The position numbers were made by a program, and so were the translations under genes. A DNA stretch of 64,000 nucleotides from Kaistia terrae (lineage in GTDB: Bacteria; Pseudomonadota; Alphaproteobacteria; Rhizobiales; Kaistiaceae). Each line of letters begins with the position of its first letter. The first letter of the stretch is position 1. Shown piece by piece: positions 26,173 to 34,789 of the stretch. The DNA lies in NCBI RefSeq assembly GCF_026344005.1, contig NZ_JAPKNH010000009.1:99089-163088 (forward strand), in the 5' to 3' direction. The notes beneath the pieces are model-generated. The model made no database searches and was not told the DNA's origin. It saw nothing but the letters and a program-made list of their open reading frames with translations.

Positions 26173-26189
26173 TGGTGCCCAGAAGAGGA
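26173..26189 (-). repeat. attR: right direct repeat inside tRNA-Leu
   Basis: TGGTGCCCAGAAGAGGA, identical to 7141-7157. It equals the last 17 nt of the tRNA, CCA included, so the island restores an intact tRNA on integration. Confidence 0.85.
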
Positions 26190-26257
26190 CTCGAACCTCC
26201 ACGACTTTCGTCACACGGACCTGAACCGTGCGCGTCTACCAATTCCGCCATCTGGGC
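26173..26257 (-). tRNA. tRNA-Leu (anticodon CAG)
   Basis: 85 nt with encoded CCA. Acceptor GCCCAGA pairs with TCTGGGC; the D arm has GGTAGACGCG; the anticodon stem CACGG/CCGTG holds loop TTCAGGT, anticodon CAG; there is a class II long variable arm; the T arm contains GGTTCGAGTCC. It reads CUG codons. It is the integration target of the island. Confidence 0.96.
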
Positions 26258-26686
26258 GCGGACGGATGAATAAGGGGACCCCGGTGCCTTGTCAATCATG
26301 AGACGGTGCGAACGCCCGGGATAATGCGAGGCTGGGGAAAACTTCTGCGCCGCCTATGCCGTCCGACTCAAACGCACGCCTTCTCCATCGCGCGCTTCGC
26401 CCTCTGCCCGTCGCGCCTGGCTTGCGCAAAGCCTCCCTTTCCTCGCCTCACCGTCTTGCCCGTCGAGTTTCAGTGCCGGTGACGGCGGCGCGCGGCAACC
26501 GCCGCGCACTACCCTCTCCCGCAGGCTGACGAGGGCTTCTGGCCGGCGTTCTTCCTGGATCTGGATTGCCGCACAACAAGCCGCAATTGAGCCCTTCGCC
26601 AGCTCGTAGACGGCGGAGGGGAGGGCCCATCAGCTCAAGGGCTCAATCGGCCCGTTTCGAATGCCGGGCCGGTTGTTCAAAGAAGC
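26258..26686. other. intergenic region, no gene seen
   Basis: About 430 bp between tRNA-Leu and adenosine kinase. A hairpin CGGCCCG...CGGGCCG at about 26655-26679 may end the adenosine kinase transcript on the minus strand. Nothing else is supported. Confidence 0.45.
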
Positions 26687-27688
26687 CTACAGCGCGTAGC
26701 CGGATTGCCGCGCCAGATCGATCAGCGAGGTCGCGGGGCGTGGGCCCATATGGTTGATCACTTCGCCTGCTGCCAGCGAGCCGAGCGCCGCTGCCGTCTT
26801 CAAATCAAGGCCCTTGGCCACCGCATAGAGGAAGCCCGAGGCGTAGAGGTCGCCGGCGCCCGTCGTGTCGACGACGTTCGAAACCACCGTCGCCGGCACG
26901 TGCTCGATGCCATCCGGCGTCACGACATAGGAGCCCTCGGCGCCGACCGTCACGGTGGCGATACGGCAATCCTCGCGCAGCGCCTTCAGCGCGGTGTTGA
27001 AGCTCGACGTCTCGTAGAACGACTTTAGCTCGACCTCATTGGCGAACAGGATGTCGATCGTGCCGTCGCGCAGCAGGCGCATGAAGTCGCCGCGGAAGCG
27101 GTCGACGCAGAAGGCGTCGGACAGTGTCAGCGACACCTGGCGACCGGCGGAATGGGCGATGTCGGCGGCCTTGAAGAAGGCGTCGCGCGCTGTCGGCGCG
27201 TCCCAGAGGAAGCCCTCGAAATAGGTGATCTTGGTGTCGGAGAAAAGCGCGGGATCGATATCGTCCGGCGTCAGCGCGTGGCAGGCGCCGAGATAGGTGT
27301 TCATCGTCCGCTCGCCGTCCGGCGTGACGAAGATCATGCAGCGGGCCGTCGGCGCTCCATCGACAAGCGGCGCGACGTCGAAGGTGGCGCCGATCGAGCG
27401 CATGTCGTGGCCATAGACGGCGCCCAACTCGTCATCGGCGACCTTGCCGACGAAAGCGGTCTTGCCGCCCAGCGAGGCGACGCCGGCAACCGTATTGCCG
27501 GCCGAGCCGCCCGAGGCTTCGATCGCCGGGCCCATGGCGGCGTAGAGCCGCTTCGACTCGGTCATGTCGACGAGCCGCATCGAGCCCTTGGAAAGCTGCT
27601 GCTCGACCAGGAAGCTCTCTTCCGCCCGCGCCAGAATGTCGACGATCGCGTTGCCGATGCCGAGAACGTCGTAGCGGGCTTCCGTCAT
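26687..27688 (-). CDS. adenosine kinase (PfkB family)
   Basis: Phosphorylates adenosine to AMP in purine salvage. 333 residues from ATG 27688, which follows AGGA at good spacing and begins with the usual TEARYDVLGIGNAIVDILA; an ATG at 27712 adds eight unusual residues. Family signatures: ASGGSAGNTVAGVASLGGKTAFVG (substrate side) and DTTGAGDLYASGFLYA (catalytic Asp). The strong match to rhizobial adenosine kinases sets it apart from the PfkB protein in the sugar operon. Confidence 0.88.
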   Translation of the reverse strand: MTEARYDVLGIGNAIVDILARAEESFLVEQQLSKGSMRLVDMTESKRLYAAMGPAIEASGGSAGNTVAGVASLGGKTAFVGKVADDELGAVYGHDMRSIGATFDVAPLVDGAPTARCMIFVTPDGERTMNTYLGACHALTPDDIDPALFSDTKITYFEGFLWDAPTARDAFFKAADIAHSAGRQVSLTLSDAFCVDRFRGDFMRLLRDGTIDILFANEVELKSFYETSSFNTALKALREDCRIATVTVGAEGSYVVTPDGIEHVPATVVSNVVDTTGAGDLYASGFLYAVAKGLDLKTAAALGSLAAGEVINHMGPRPATSLIDLARQSGYAL

Positions 27689-27917
27689 GAGAAAATCCTG
27701 AAAATCGGCCATCCGGCCAAGGGGAGAGACGGAGGCGGACTATACAGTCGGTCGTTCGCGGTGCAACCATCATGACGGCTGCCGCTTTGCTGGGTCAAGA
27801 TTGGCGCCATGCGCCGCATAGCGGCGAACCCCGGCAGCCGTCAGTTTGAGCCGGACAATTGCCTTGCGAGGAGCAAGCCCCCATCCTATCTGCGACCGTT
27901 GATTGGGGGATCCAAAA

Positions 27918-28604
27918 ATGCTGTCGGCCGCCTGGCTTGCTCTCACGGATATCTGGACGCCGCCGTTCCGCGCCGTGCTCTGGAAGACGCTGGGCCTGAC
28001 TTTGGTGCTGTTGATCGGCATCTGGTTCGGCCTGCAGGCGCTGGTCGTCCATTTTGCCGATTGGCCGAGCTATCCCTGGATCAACACTTCGGTCGCCATC
28101 GTCACCGGCTTCGGGCTGATTGTCGGGCTTGGCTTCCTGATCGCGCCGATCTCGGCGCTGATGGCGGGGCTGTTCTCCGACGATATCGCCAAGGTCGTCG
28201 AGACGACGCACTACCCGCAGGATCCGCCCGGGAAGGGTCTCTCCTTCGTCGATGCGATTGTCTCGACGCTCGGCTTCACCGCGACGGTGATCGTCGTCAA
28301 CATCATCTGCCTGTTCCTGTTGCTGATCCCGGGCGTGAACCTCGTCGCCTTCTTCCTCGGCAATGGCTATCTGCTTGGCCGCGAATTCTTCGAGGCGGCG
28401 GCGTCGCGCTTCCGGCCTGTGGCCGAGGCGCGGGCGCTGCGGCGGCAGAATGCCGTCACCGTATTGTTCGCCGGCTTCGTTATCGCCGGCTTCCTGGCGA
28501 TCCCGATTTTGAACCTGCTGACGCCGCTCTTCGCCACCGCCTTCATGACGCATGTCCACAAGCGGGTGACGGGTTCCCGTCCCGCTGAAATCACGGCAGG
28601 ATAG
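27918..28604 (+). CDS. EI24/CysZ-like membrane protein
   Basis: 228 residues with four or more membrane segments (TLGLTLVLLIGIWFGL, VAIVTGFGLIVGLGFLIAPI, VIVVNIICLFLLLIPGVNLVAF, TVLFAGFVIAGFLAIPIL). The pattern PGVNLVAFFLGNGYLLGREFFE is typical of the EI24 (CysZ-like) family. ATG 27918 has GGGGA before it; the TTG at 27903 is less likely. Sulfate transport is the role of E. coli CysZ, but rhizobial members are not proven to do this. Confidence 0.82.
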   Translation: MLSAAWLALTDIWTPPFRAVLWKTLGLTLVLLIGIWFGLQALVVHFADWPSYPWINTSVAIVTGFGLIVGLGFLIAPISALMAGLFSDDIAKVVETTHYPQDPPGKGLSFVDAIVSTLGFTATVIVVNIICLFLLLIPGVNLVAFFLGNGYLLGREFFEAAASRFRPVAEARALRRQNAVTVLFAGFVIAGFLAIPILNLLTPLFATAFMTHVHKRVTGSRPAEITAG

Positions 28605-28642
28605 CCCGCCGGTTCAGGGTTCCACGCCATGGGGACATCGAA

Positions 28643-29095
28643 ATGCTCGTCGATCTGCTGCTTGCCATCGCCCATTTCCTGCTCGTCTTTGCCATCGTCA
28701 CGGTGCTGACCATGGAACTGATGCTGCTGAAGCCGGGGCTTTCGGGGGCGGCGCTGGAAAAGCTCGGCCGCATCGATGCGATCTATGGTGGCGCGGCGAT
28801 GCTCCTGGTTCTGGCGGGCTTCGGCCGGGTGTTTCTGGGCCTCAAGGGAGCCGGCTTCTACATCGGCAATCCGGTGTTCTGGGCGAAGATCATCGCCTTC
28901 GCGGCCCTTGGCCTGATCTCGATCCAGCCGACCACGCGCATCCTCGCCTGGCGCAAGCAGGCGAAGGCCGATCCGGGTTTTTCGCCGACCGCGGCCGAGA
29001 TCTCCGGCGTGCGGAAACTCGTGCATGCCGAGACGGCGGCGCTGGTGCTGGTCGTCATCTTCGCGTCGATGATGGCGCGCGGGATCGGGATGTAG
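28643..29095 (+). CDS. DUF2214 family membrane protein
   Basis: 150 residues, four membrane helices (LLLAIAHFLLVFAIVTVL, YGGAAMLLVLAGFGRVFLGL, AKIIAFAALGLISI, TAALVLVVIFASMMARGIG). The overall pattern, with ELMLLKP after helix 1 and a polar loop before the last helix, fits DUF2214. Function unknown. Lies 38 bp after the EI24 gene and may be co-transcribed. Confidence 0.8.
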   Translation: MLVDLLLAIAHFLLVFAIVTVLTMELMLLKPGLSGAALEKLGRIDAIYGGAAMLLVLAGFGRVFLGLKGAGFYIGNPVFWAKIIAFAALGLISIQPTTRILAWRKQAKADPGFSPTAAEISGVRKLVHAETAALVLVVIFASMMARGIGM

Positions 29096-29100
29096 GCTCC

Positions 29101-29802
29101 TTACGCCAGCGTCTTGTCGGGAAACCGGCAGAGGTCATTGATGATGCAGACCGCGCAATCGGGCTTGCGCGCCTTGCAGACATAGCGGCCGTGCAAGATC
29201 AGCCAGTGATGCGCGTGCAGCATGTATTTTGCTGGGATGATCCGGTTCAGTTCCTTCTCCACCGCATCTACGGTCTTGCCGGGGGCGAGGCCCGTCCGGT
29301 TGCCGATGCGGAAAATATGGGTGTCGACGGCGATCGTCGGATGACCGAACGCCATGTTGAGCACCACGTTCGCCGTCTTGCGGCCAACGCCTGGCAGCGC
29401 CTCCATGGCGGCGCGGTCGTCCGGGACTTCGCCACCATGCAATTCGACCAGCATCTTTGACAGCGCGACGACGTTCTTCGCCTTGGTGCGGAACAGGCCG
29501 ATCGTCTTGATGTAATCGCGTACCGTATCCTCGCCGAGCGCCAGCATCCTGGCCGGCGTGTCGGCAACGGCGAACAGGGCGCGGGTCGCCTTGTTGACAC
29601 CGCTATCTGTCGCCTGCGCCGACAGCACGACGGCGACCAGCATGGTGAAGACGTTGACATATTCGAGCTCGCCCTTCGGCTCCGGCTCGCGCGCCTCGAA
29701 GCGGGCGAACATCTCCGCCACCTCGGCTTTGCTGAAGCGCTTGAGCGGACGGGGAGCGCGGCGAGGCGGCGCGGAAGGCGGCAGAGGCTGTGCAGTCGAC
29801 AT
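29101..29802 (-). CDS. nth: endonuclease III (DNA glycosylase/AP lyase)
   Basis: Removes oxidised pyrimidines and cuts the abasic site in base excision repair. 233 residues. The helix-hairpin-helix LPGVGRKTANVVLNMAFG holds the catalytic Lys; VDTHIFRIGNRTG holds the catalytic Asp. The C-terminal cluster motif C-x6-C-x2-C-x5-C (CKARKPDCAVCIINDLC) binds a 4Fe-4S cluster. ATG 29802 is preferred; longer starts at 29826 and 29880 reach into the divergent gene. The first 30 residues are Pro-rich. Confidence 0.95.
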   Translation of the reverse strand: MSTAQPLPPSAPPRRAPRPLKRFSKAEVAEMFARFEAREPEPKGELEYVNVFTMLVAVVLSAQATDSGVNKATRALFAVADTPARMLALGEDTVRDYIKTIGLFRTKAKNVVALSKMLVELHGGEVPDDRAAMEALPGVGRKTANVVLNMAFGHPTIAVDTHIFRIGNRTGLAPGKTVDAVEKELNRIIPAKYMLHAHHWLILHGRYVCKARKPDCAVCIINDLCRFPDKTLA

Positions 29803-29824
29803 ACATCCTCTATACTGACGAGCC

Positions 29825-30349
29825 ATGACCGACCGCAACGTCGAGATGACGCAGAACGTGCCGCAACCGGCGCCGGACAATGTGTTGTTCCGGGCGACGC
29901 TGAAGCCCTATCGCTCGCTGACGCCGCGCGGCTTCGCGGCGCTGATGATGGTCATTGTCCTTACCTGCTTCGGCAGTGCGTTGCTGTTCTGGTCGATGGG
30001 AGCCTGGCCTATCGCCGCCTTTTTTGGCCTCGATATCCTCGCCATCCATCTCGCCTTTCACCTGAACTATCGCGCGGCGCGGGCCTGCGAGATCGTCGAG
30101 ATGACGGAAGAGCACCTCACCGTGCGCCGGATCGCGCCGAATGGCCGCTCGGAAGCGTTTGATTTCAATCCCTACTGGGCCCGGCTGGAAGTCGAGCGCG
30201 TGCCGGATTGGGGCATCATCCGCATGGCGCTCGCCTCGCATGGCAGGCGGCTCGCCATCGGCGGCTTCCTCAATCCGGACGACCGTGAATCGTTCGCGAC
30301 CGCGCTGACCAACGCGCTCGCTTCCGTCCGTACGCCGGAACGCGCGTGA
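29825..30349 (+). CDS. DUF2244 domain membrane protein
   Basis: 174 residues. Two adjacent membrane helices (FAALMMVIVLTCFGSALLFW and WPIAAFFGLDILAIHLAFHLNY), then a cytoplasmic part with EIVEMTEEHLTVRR and FNPYWARLEVER, typical of DUF2244. Divergent from nth with about 22 bp between starts, so the promoters overlap. Function unknown. Confidence 0.85.
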   Translation: MTDRNVEMTQNVPQPAPDNVLFRATLKPYRSLTPRGFAALMMVIVLTCFGSALLFWSMGAWPIAAFFGLDILAIHLAFHLNYRAARACEIVEMTEEHLTVRRIAPNGRSEAFDFNPYWARLEVERVPDWGIIRMALASHGRRLAIGGFLNPDDRESFATALTNALASVRTPERA

Positions 30350-30434
30350 AGCAGTCCCTGCACATCTAGGACTTGTACGTCCGCCCACTTCGGCGATAGA
30401 TCGCCTCTCCCCAACCGGCGCGGCGGAGATCAGC

Positions 30435-31316
30435 ATGACCGAAAAACACCTCTTCCTGTTCGGGCTTGGCTTTTCCAGCCAGGCTTTGGCGCAGCGCGTG
30501 AAGGGCGACTACGCCTCGATCGGCGGTACGGTCCGCACCGAGGAGAAGGCGGCGCGTCTGCGCGAGGCGGGCATTGACGCGCTGGTGTTCGACGGCGAAA
30601 GCGCCAGCGACGCGGTGATCGCGGCGACGAAGCGGGCGACCCATATCGTCCAGTCGATCGCGCCCGGCACGGTCGGCGATCCGGTTCTCGGCCTGTTGCG
30701 CGCGGCGCTGGTCGAGGCCAGGAACCTGGAATGGATCGGCTATCTCTCGACGGTCGGCGTCTATGGCGATCACGGCGGCGCGTGGGTCGATGAGGCGACG
30801 GTGCCCAACCCGACCTCCGGCCGCTCGGTTGAACGCGTGCGGGCCGAGACGGAGTGGCGGCTTCTTGGCGAAGAGCTCGGCGTGCCGGTGGCGCTGTTCC
30901 GCCTTTCCGGCATTTATGGCCCCGGCCGCAACGCGCTGGTGCAGATCGCGGAAGGGACCGCGCGCCGTCTGGTCAAGCCGGGGCAGGTGTTCAACCGCAT
31001 CCATGTCGCCGATATTGCCACGGCGGTCGCCGCCGGTGCTGCGCAAAAAGCCTCGGGCGTCTTCAACGTCACCGATAATGAGCCGGGGCCGCCGCAGGAT
31101 GTGGTGTCTTTCGCAGCCGAGTTAGCCGGCTATCCAGCGCCACCCGAGATCGATTTCGCCACCGCCGATCTGTCGCCGATGGCGCGCTCCTTCTATGGCG
31201 AGAACAAGCGCGTCGGGAACCAGCGCCTCGCCGCCGATCTCGGCGTGACGCTTGCCTATCCGACCTATCGCGAGGGGATCACCGCGCTCTGGCAGGACGG
31301 CAGCTGGCGCGGCTGA
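30435..31316 (+). CDS. NAD(P)-dependent SDR/epimerase-like protein (YeeZ-like)
   Basis: 293 residues, atypical extended SDR. The N-terminal nucleotide-binding stretch is LFLFGLGFSSQALAQRV, a GxGxxS variant. YLSTVGVYGDHGGAWVDE and RLSGIYGPGRNALVQI are the epimerase-like segments, and the NDR-like C-terminal part contains FYGENKRVGNQRL. Resembles YeeZ-type proteins of unknown substrate. A GGCGGAGATCAGC ribosome region precedes it. Confidence 0.82.
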   Translation: MTEKHLFLFGLGFSSQALAQRVKGDYASIGGTVRTEEKAARLREAGIDALVFDGESASDAVIAATKRATHIVQSIAPGTVGDPVLGLLRAALVEARNLEWIGYLSTVGVYGDHGGAWVDEATVPNPTSGRSVERVRAETEWRLLGEELGVPVALFRLSGIYGPGRNALVQIAEGTARRLVKPGQVFNRIHVADIATAVAAGAAQKASGVFNVTDNEPGPPQDVVSFAAELAGYPAPPEIDFATADLSPMARSFYGENKRVGNQRLAADLGVTLAYPTYREGITALWQDGSWRG

Positions 31317-32078
31317 TCAGCCGCCATAGCGTTCCGTCCTGACGCTGGCGAAGGGCACGCCGGCATCGAGGACGAAGGTCGAAGCCGCGCTGACGAACCG
31401 GTTCGAGCCGCAGACAAAGGTGGTTTCCGGTGGCGCGGGCAGGCTCGCCAGCGCGGCGTCGAGCAGGGCGCGGTCGATGCGGCCAAGGCGAGCGCCTTCG
31501 ATCGGGGTCGTCTCGCGGCTCAGCGTCGCCAGCAGCGTGAAATTCGGATCCTGCGTGGCGCGCCGAAACAGTTCGTCGCGCCAGATCAGGTCTTCGTTGC
31601 GGCGGGCGGAATAGATCAGCGTCGCCGGGATTTCCGGCGCGGCGAGGGCGCGGTAGCGCAGCATCGACATCAGCGGCACCAGCCCGGACCCGCCGGCGAT
31701 CAGCAGCAGCGGCCCACCATCCCCGGCGCTCCAGATGAAATGGCCACCGATCGGGCCGCGCAGCTCGATTTCGTCGCCGATCTCGACCACCTCGTGGAAG
31801 AAAGGCGACACCTCGCCATCATCGATCTTGTCGATGGCGAGATCGATCATGCCGGTGCCATCCGGCGCCGAGGCGATGGAAAAGCTGCGCTCGGCCTGAT
31901 AGCCGTCCGGCGCGGTCAGCCGGATGTCGACATGCTGGCCGGCGGTAAAGCCATGCCATTCGGCCGGCCTCAGCCGGAAGACTTTCACGCTCGGCGTTTC
32001 GAGCGTGATGGCGACGACGGTTGCCTGTTGCCAGACCAGCCGTTGCGGCTGCGGCGCGATATCGGAAAGGCTGTTCAA
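31317..32078 (-). CDS. ferredoxin reductase-type FAD/NAD(P) oxidoreductase
   Basis: 253 residues. The FAD-binding RSFSIASAPD (RxxS) and the NAD(P)-binding GGPLLLIAGGSGLVPLMSMLR are clear, and the C-terminal FVCGSNRFVSAA fits the flavodoxin/ferredoxin reductase family. No iron-sulfur domain is attached, so it needs a separate acceptor. The molybdopterin oxidoreductase gene ends 7 bp upstream on the same strand, and the two are probably a redox pair. Confidence 0.88.
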   Translation of the reverse strand: MNSLSDIAPQPQRLVWQQATVVAITLETPSVKVFRLRPAEWHGFTAGQHVDIRLTAPDGYQAERSFSIASAPDGTGMIDLAIDKIDDGEVSPFFHEVVEIGDEIELRGPIGGHFIWSAGDGGPLLLIAGGSGLVPLMSMLRYRALAAPEIPATLIYSARRNEDLIWRDELFRRATQDPNFTLLATLSRETTPIEGARLGRIDRALLDAALASLPAPPETTFVCGSNRFVSAASTFVLDAGVPFASVRTERYGG

Positions 32079-32085
32079 GGCGGTA

Positions 32086-32691
32086 TCAATCTCCCGTAAA
32101 GCGCTGCTCGCGCCACGGGTCGCCGCGCATGTGATAGCCGCGCAGCTCCCAGAAGCCGGCTTCGTCGCGGTTGGTGAATTGCAGGCCGTTCACCCATTTG
32201 GCCGATTTCCAGAAATACAGATGCGGCACCAGCAGCCGGGCCGGGCCGCCATGATCGGCGATGATCGGCTTGCCATCAAAGTGGGTCGCCACCATCGCCT
32301 TGCCGTTGATCAGGTCGTCCGTCGGCACGTTGGTCGAATAGCCGTCATAGGAGTGGGCGAGGGTAAACTCGCTCGGCGCGGCGATGCCGGCTTCGGCGAG
32401 GATGTCGTCGATCATCACGCCGGACCAGGCGGTGTTGAACTTCGACCATTTCGTCACGCAATGGATGTCGCGGGTCAGCTTCGACTGCGGCAGCTGGTTG
32501 AAGGCGTCCCAGTCCCAGCGCATCACCGGCCGCACGCCGTCCTTGAGGGTGAAGCTCCAGTCCTTCAGCGCAACGCGCGGCGTCGGGCCGGCCGAGAGGA
32601 CGGGGAAATCATCGGTCCTGTACTGGCCGGGCGGCAGCCGCTCGCCTTCGCCGTCGGTCGGTCGTCTGCCAAGGAAACCACGCGTCGCCAT
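32086..32691 (-). CDS. sulfite oxidase-like molybdopterin oxidoreductase
   Basis: 201 residues of the sulfite oxidase/MsrP molybdopterin-binding fold. Cys in DIHCVTKWSKFNTAWSGV is the likely molybdenum ligand. Other family segments: SYDGYSTNVPTDDLINGKAMVATHFDGKPI and GGPARLLVPHLYFWKSAKWVNGLQF. There is no heme domain and no Tat signal, so it is a short cytoplasmic type. The first gene of a pair with the flavin reductase, which could supply or take electrons. Confidence 0.88.
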   Translation of the reverse strand: MATRGFLGRRPTDGEGERLPPGQYRTDDFPVLSAGPTPRVALKDWSFTLKDGVRPVMRWDWDAFNQLPQSKLTRDIHCVTKWSKFNTAWSGVMIDDILAEAGIAAPSEFTLAHSYDGYSTNVPTDDLINGKAMVATHFDGKPIIADHGGPARLLVPHLYFWKSAKWVNGLQFTNRDEAGFWELRGYHMRGDPWREQRFTGD

Positions 32692-32730
32692 GTCCCGCTC
32701 CCATTCGACTCGAGCCTGCCGGTCTTGCGC

Positions 32731-33495
32731 TCAGGCGATCGCCTCGACCGCGTCGATCAGCTTTTTCAGATCTTGCGGCCGCGACAGGCGGTGGCCCGCA
32801 TCCTTGATGATCGTCAGCACAACATCGTCCTCCGCCAGTTGCGCGACAAGGTCGATGGAAACCTGCCACGGCACTTCGTCGTCGAGGACACCCTGGATGA
32901 TATGGACGGGCGCGCGCAGTGCAACCGGCCTGTGGGCCAGCAGATGGGTCTCGCCGTCGTCGATCAGCTTCTTGGTGATGAGATAGGGCTGGTCGGAATA
33001 GGCGCTGGGCTGCTTCAGCGCGCCGGTGGTTTCCATCTCGTGCCGTTCGGCCGGTGTCATGCGGGCGTAGATGAGGTCACGCGTCATGTCGATGGCGGGC
33101 GCCAACAGCACCAGGCCGGCGATACGGCCGGGCTCTTTCGCGCCGACTTCGAGCGCCAGAAGCAGCGCGATCCAGCCGCCCATCGACGAGCCGACGAGGA
33201 TCTGCGGGCCGCTCGTCGTATCGAGCACGGCGCGCGATTCCTCCAGCCAGCGCGTGATCGTGCCGTCGACGAAGTCGCCGCCGGAGATGCCATGGCCGGA
33301 ATAGTCGAAGCGGGTCAGCGCGCGACCCTTCGCGGCCGCCCATTCATCCAGCGCCTCGGCCTTGGAGCCCATCATGTCGGACATGAAGCCGCCGAGGAAG
33401 ATGACGCCGGGGCCGGAGCCGGGGCGGGACAGGATGGCGATGTCGCGCGCGTCGCTTCCCGTGCCAACGGGGATGGTTCTGTGTTCTGGCTGCAT
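32731..33495 (-). CDS. alpha/beta hydrolase
   Basis: 254 residues. The nucleophile elbow is GSSMGGW (Ser), with oxyanion-hole strand GVIFLGGFMSDMMGSKA; the probable catalytic Asp is in QGVLDDEVPW and His in DAGHRLSRP. Resembles the ABHD10-like thioesterase/esterase group. ATG 33495 with GAGGA is chosen; ATG 33537 is an alternative. Substrate unknown. Confidence 0.88.
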   Translation of the reverse strand: MQPEHRTIPVGTGSDARDIAILSRPGSGPGVIFLGGFMSDMMGSKAEALDEWAAAKGRALTRFDYSGHGISGGDFVDGTITRWLEESRAVLDTTSGPQILVGSSMGGWIALLLALEVGAKEPGRIAGLVLLAPAIDMTRDLIYARMTPAERHEMETTGALKQPSAYSDQPYLITKKLIDDGETHLLAHRPVALRAPVHIIQGVLDDEVPWQVSIDLVAQLAEDDVVLTIIKDAGHRLSRPQDLKKLIDAVEAIA

Positions 33496-33730
33496 CAATT
33501 CCTCATCCGCCACCTGAAATATGCCCCGATCCGACATGCGCCGGAGCGGAATGGCGGCTTTCTGTTGACTTTCCCGCCTGCTTGGCCGAGGTTCGCAGGG
33601 CTGTCCGGGAACTTTGACCCCGCGTGTCCGCTGTTCGTCTCGCCACCTAGCTGGGGCCTCGACAAACAAGTGGACCGTACCCATTTAGTCAATCTGGCCA
33701 GATTCATAAACGTTAGAGGAGAGTGCCCCC

Positions 33731-34270
33731 ATTCGCCGTCCGTTCAAAGCGCAGGAACCCACTAAGGATGGGCCGCGTATCAACCGCGATATTCGTGGTG
33801 TCCGTGAAGTTCAGTTGATCGGTGAAGACGGCCAGAATGTTGGCGTCACCCTGATCCAGGACGCCTTGGCCGCTGCCCAGGAAGCAGGCCTCGATCTCGT
33901 CGAGATCTCGCCGAACTCCGAGCCGCCGGTTTGCAAGATCCTCGACTTCGGCCGCTTCAAGTACCAGACCCAGAAGAAGGCCAACGAGGCTCGCAAGAAC
34001 CAGAAGGTCGTCGAGGTCAAAGAGATCAAGATGCGCCCCGCCATCGATGACCACGATTACGAGGTCAAGATGAAGGCGATCAAGCGCTTCTTCGAAGAGG
34101 GCGACAAGGTCAAGCTGACGCTTCGCTTCCGTGGCCGTGAAATGGCCCACCAGCATCTTGGAATGAAGCTGCTCGAGCGCGTGCGCGACGAGACGGCCGA
34201 GATCTCCAAGGTCGAGGCGGAACCGAAGCTTGAAGGCCGCCAGATGATCATGGTCCTGGCTCCGCGTTAA
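33731..34270 (+). CDS. infC: translation initiation factor IF-3, AUU start
   Basis: Binds the 30S subunit, keeps it apart from 50S and checks the initiator tRNA. 179 residues if started at ATT 33731, which follows AGAGGAG at good distance and gives the normal N-terminus [20 protein letters not shown]. No ATG, GTG or TTG in frame fits this; the first ATC/ATG-type start at 33815 would remove 28 conserved residues. An AUU start on infC is the known basis of IF-3 autoregulation. Family blocks: [50 protein letters not shown]. Confidence 0.93.
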   Translation: MRRPFKAQEPTKDGPRINRDIRGVREVQLIGEDGQNVGVTLIQDALAAAQEAGLDLVEISPNSEPPVCKILDFGRFKYQTQKKANEARKNQKVVEVKEIKMRPAIDDHDYEVKMKAIKRFFEEGDKVKLTLRFRGREMAHQHLGMKLLERVRDETAEISKVEAEPKLEGRQMIMVLAPR

Positions 34271-34508
34271 GCGAAACGCGGCCGAGACCGACGTCCGACA
34301 GGATGTCCTCGATGGCTTGGTATAATGGCGGACCGGAATCTTCGGCCCGCCTCCCTCATATGGGATCTTGCCACATCCATCCTCTCCCGCTATAGATCCG
34401 CCGTTTCCGAGCCGCCCGGCGCGAGGAACGTCAATTCGTTGACGATTTTCTCAGGGCATGCCGCGTCGGCTCACGAATGCTTCCATGCCGAAGCGACCCT
34501 TGAACGCC

Positions 34509-34524
34509 CGTTGCAAGACGGGTG
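34509..34524 (+). promoter_or_regulatory. small stem-loop in the infC-rpmI gap
   Basis: CCCGT...ACGGG with a 6-nt loop lies about 40 bp before rpmI. The whole infC-rpmI gap is about 295 bp and has no gene. The stem-loop could be part of an mRNA leader for the ribosomal protein operon; this is only a suggestion from position. Confidence 0.3.
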
Positions 34525-34565
34525 GTGGGGTTCTCATCTCGGCAGCATGATTAAGGATGAGCAAA

Positions 34566-34760
34566 ATGCCCAAGTTGAAGACCAAGAGCGGCGCCAAGAA
34601 GCGTTTCAAGCTCACGGGTACCGGACGCGTGAAGGCAGGCCAGGCAGGTAAGCGCCACGGCATGATCAAGCGCACCGCGAAGTTTGTCCGTAATGCACGC
34701 GGCACCACCGTGCTTTCGGATGCGGATGCGAAGATCGTCAAGCAGTTCCTGAACGGCTGA
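34566..34760 (+). CDS. rpmI: 50S ribosomal protein L35
   Basis: 64 residues, very basic: [22 protein letters not shown] is the L35 N-terminus, with conserved [12 protein letters not shown] 34566 follows AAGGATGAG. Standard place between infC and rplT. Confidence 0.97.
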   Translation: MPKLKTKSGAKKRFKLTGTGRVKAGQAGKRHGMIKRTAKFVRNARGTTVLSDADAKIVKQFLNG

Positions 34761-34789
34761 ACCGTCCCCCTTTCCCTGGAGTTTGAATC

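Larger units (their letters stand above)
7141..26189. mobile_element. tRNA-Leu-integrated genomic island, about 19 kb
   Basis: Bounded by 17-bp direct repeats, the right one being the end of an intact tRNA-Leu. A tyrosine integrase (24404-26095) lies 77 bp inside the right end and reads away from the tRNA. Contents: a metallophosphatase, a serine recombinase, a Rha-type phage regulator, a polymerase-like protein, and a leftward train of restriction and nuclease genes. No capsid, tail, terminase or conjugation genes are visible, so it looks like a non-autonomous island or phage satellite. Flanking genes are ordinary chromosomal ones. Confidence 0.85.

Noticed and set aside
24404..26189. Integrase and att site as remnants of a complete prophage
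   Set aside because: No capsid, portal, terminase, tail or lysis gene is seen in the 19 kb, so an intact prophage is not supported.
26258..26686. A second tRNA or small RNA next to tRNA-Leu
   Set aside because: No cloverleaf, T-arm consensus or strong terminator with T-run could be found in this stretch.
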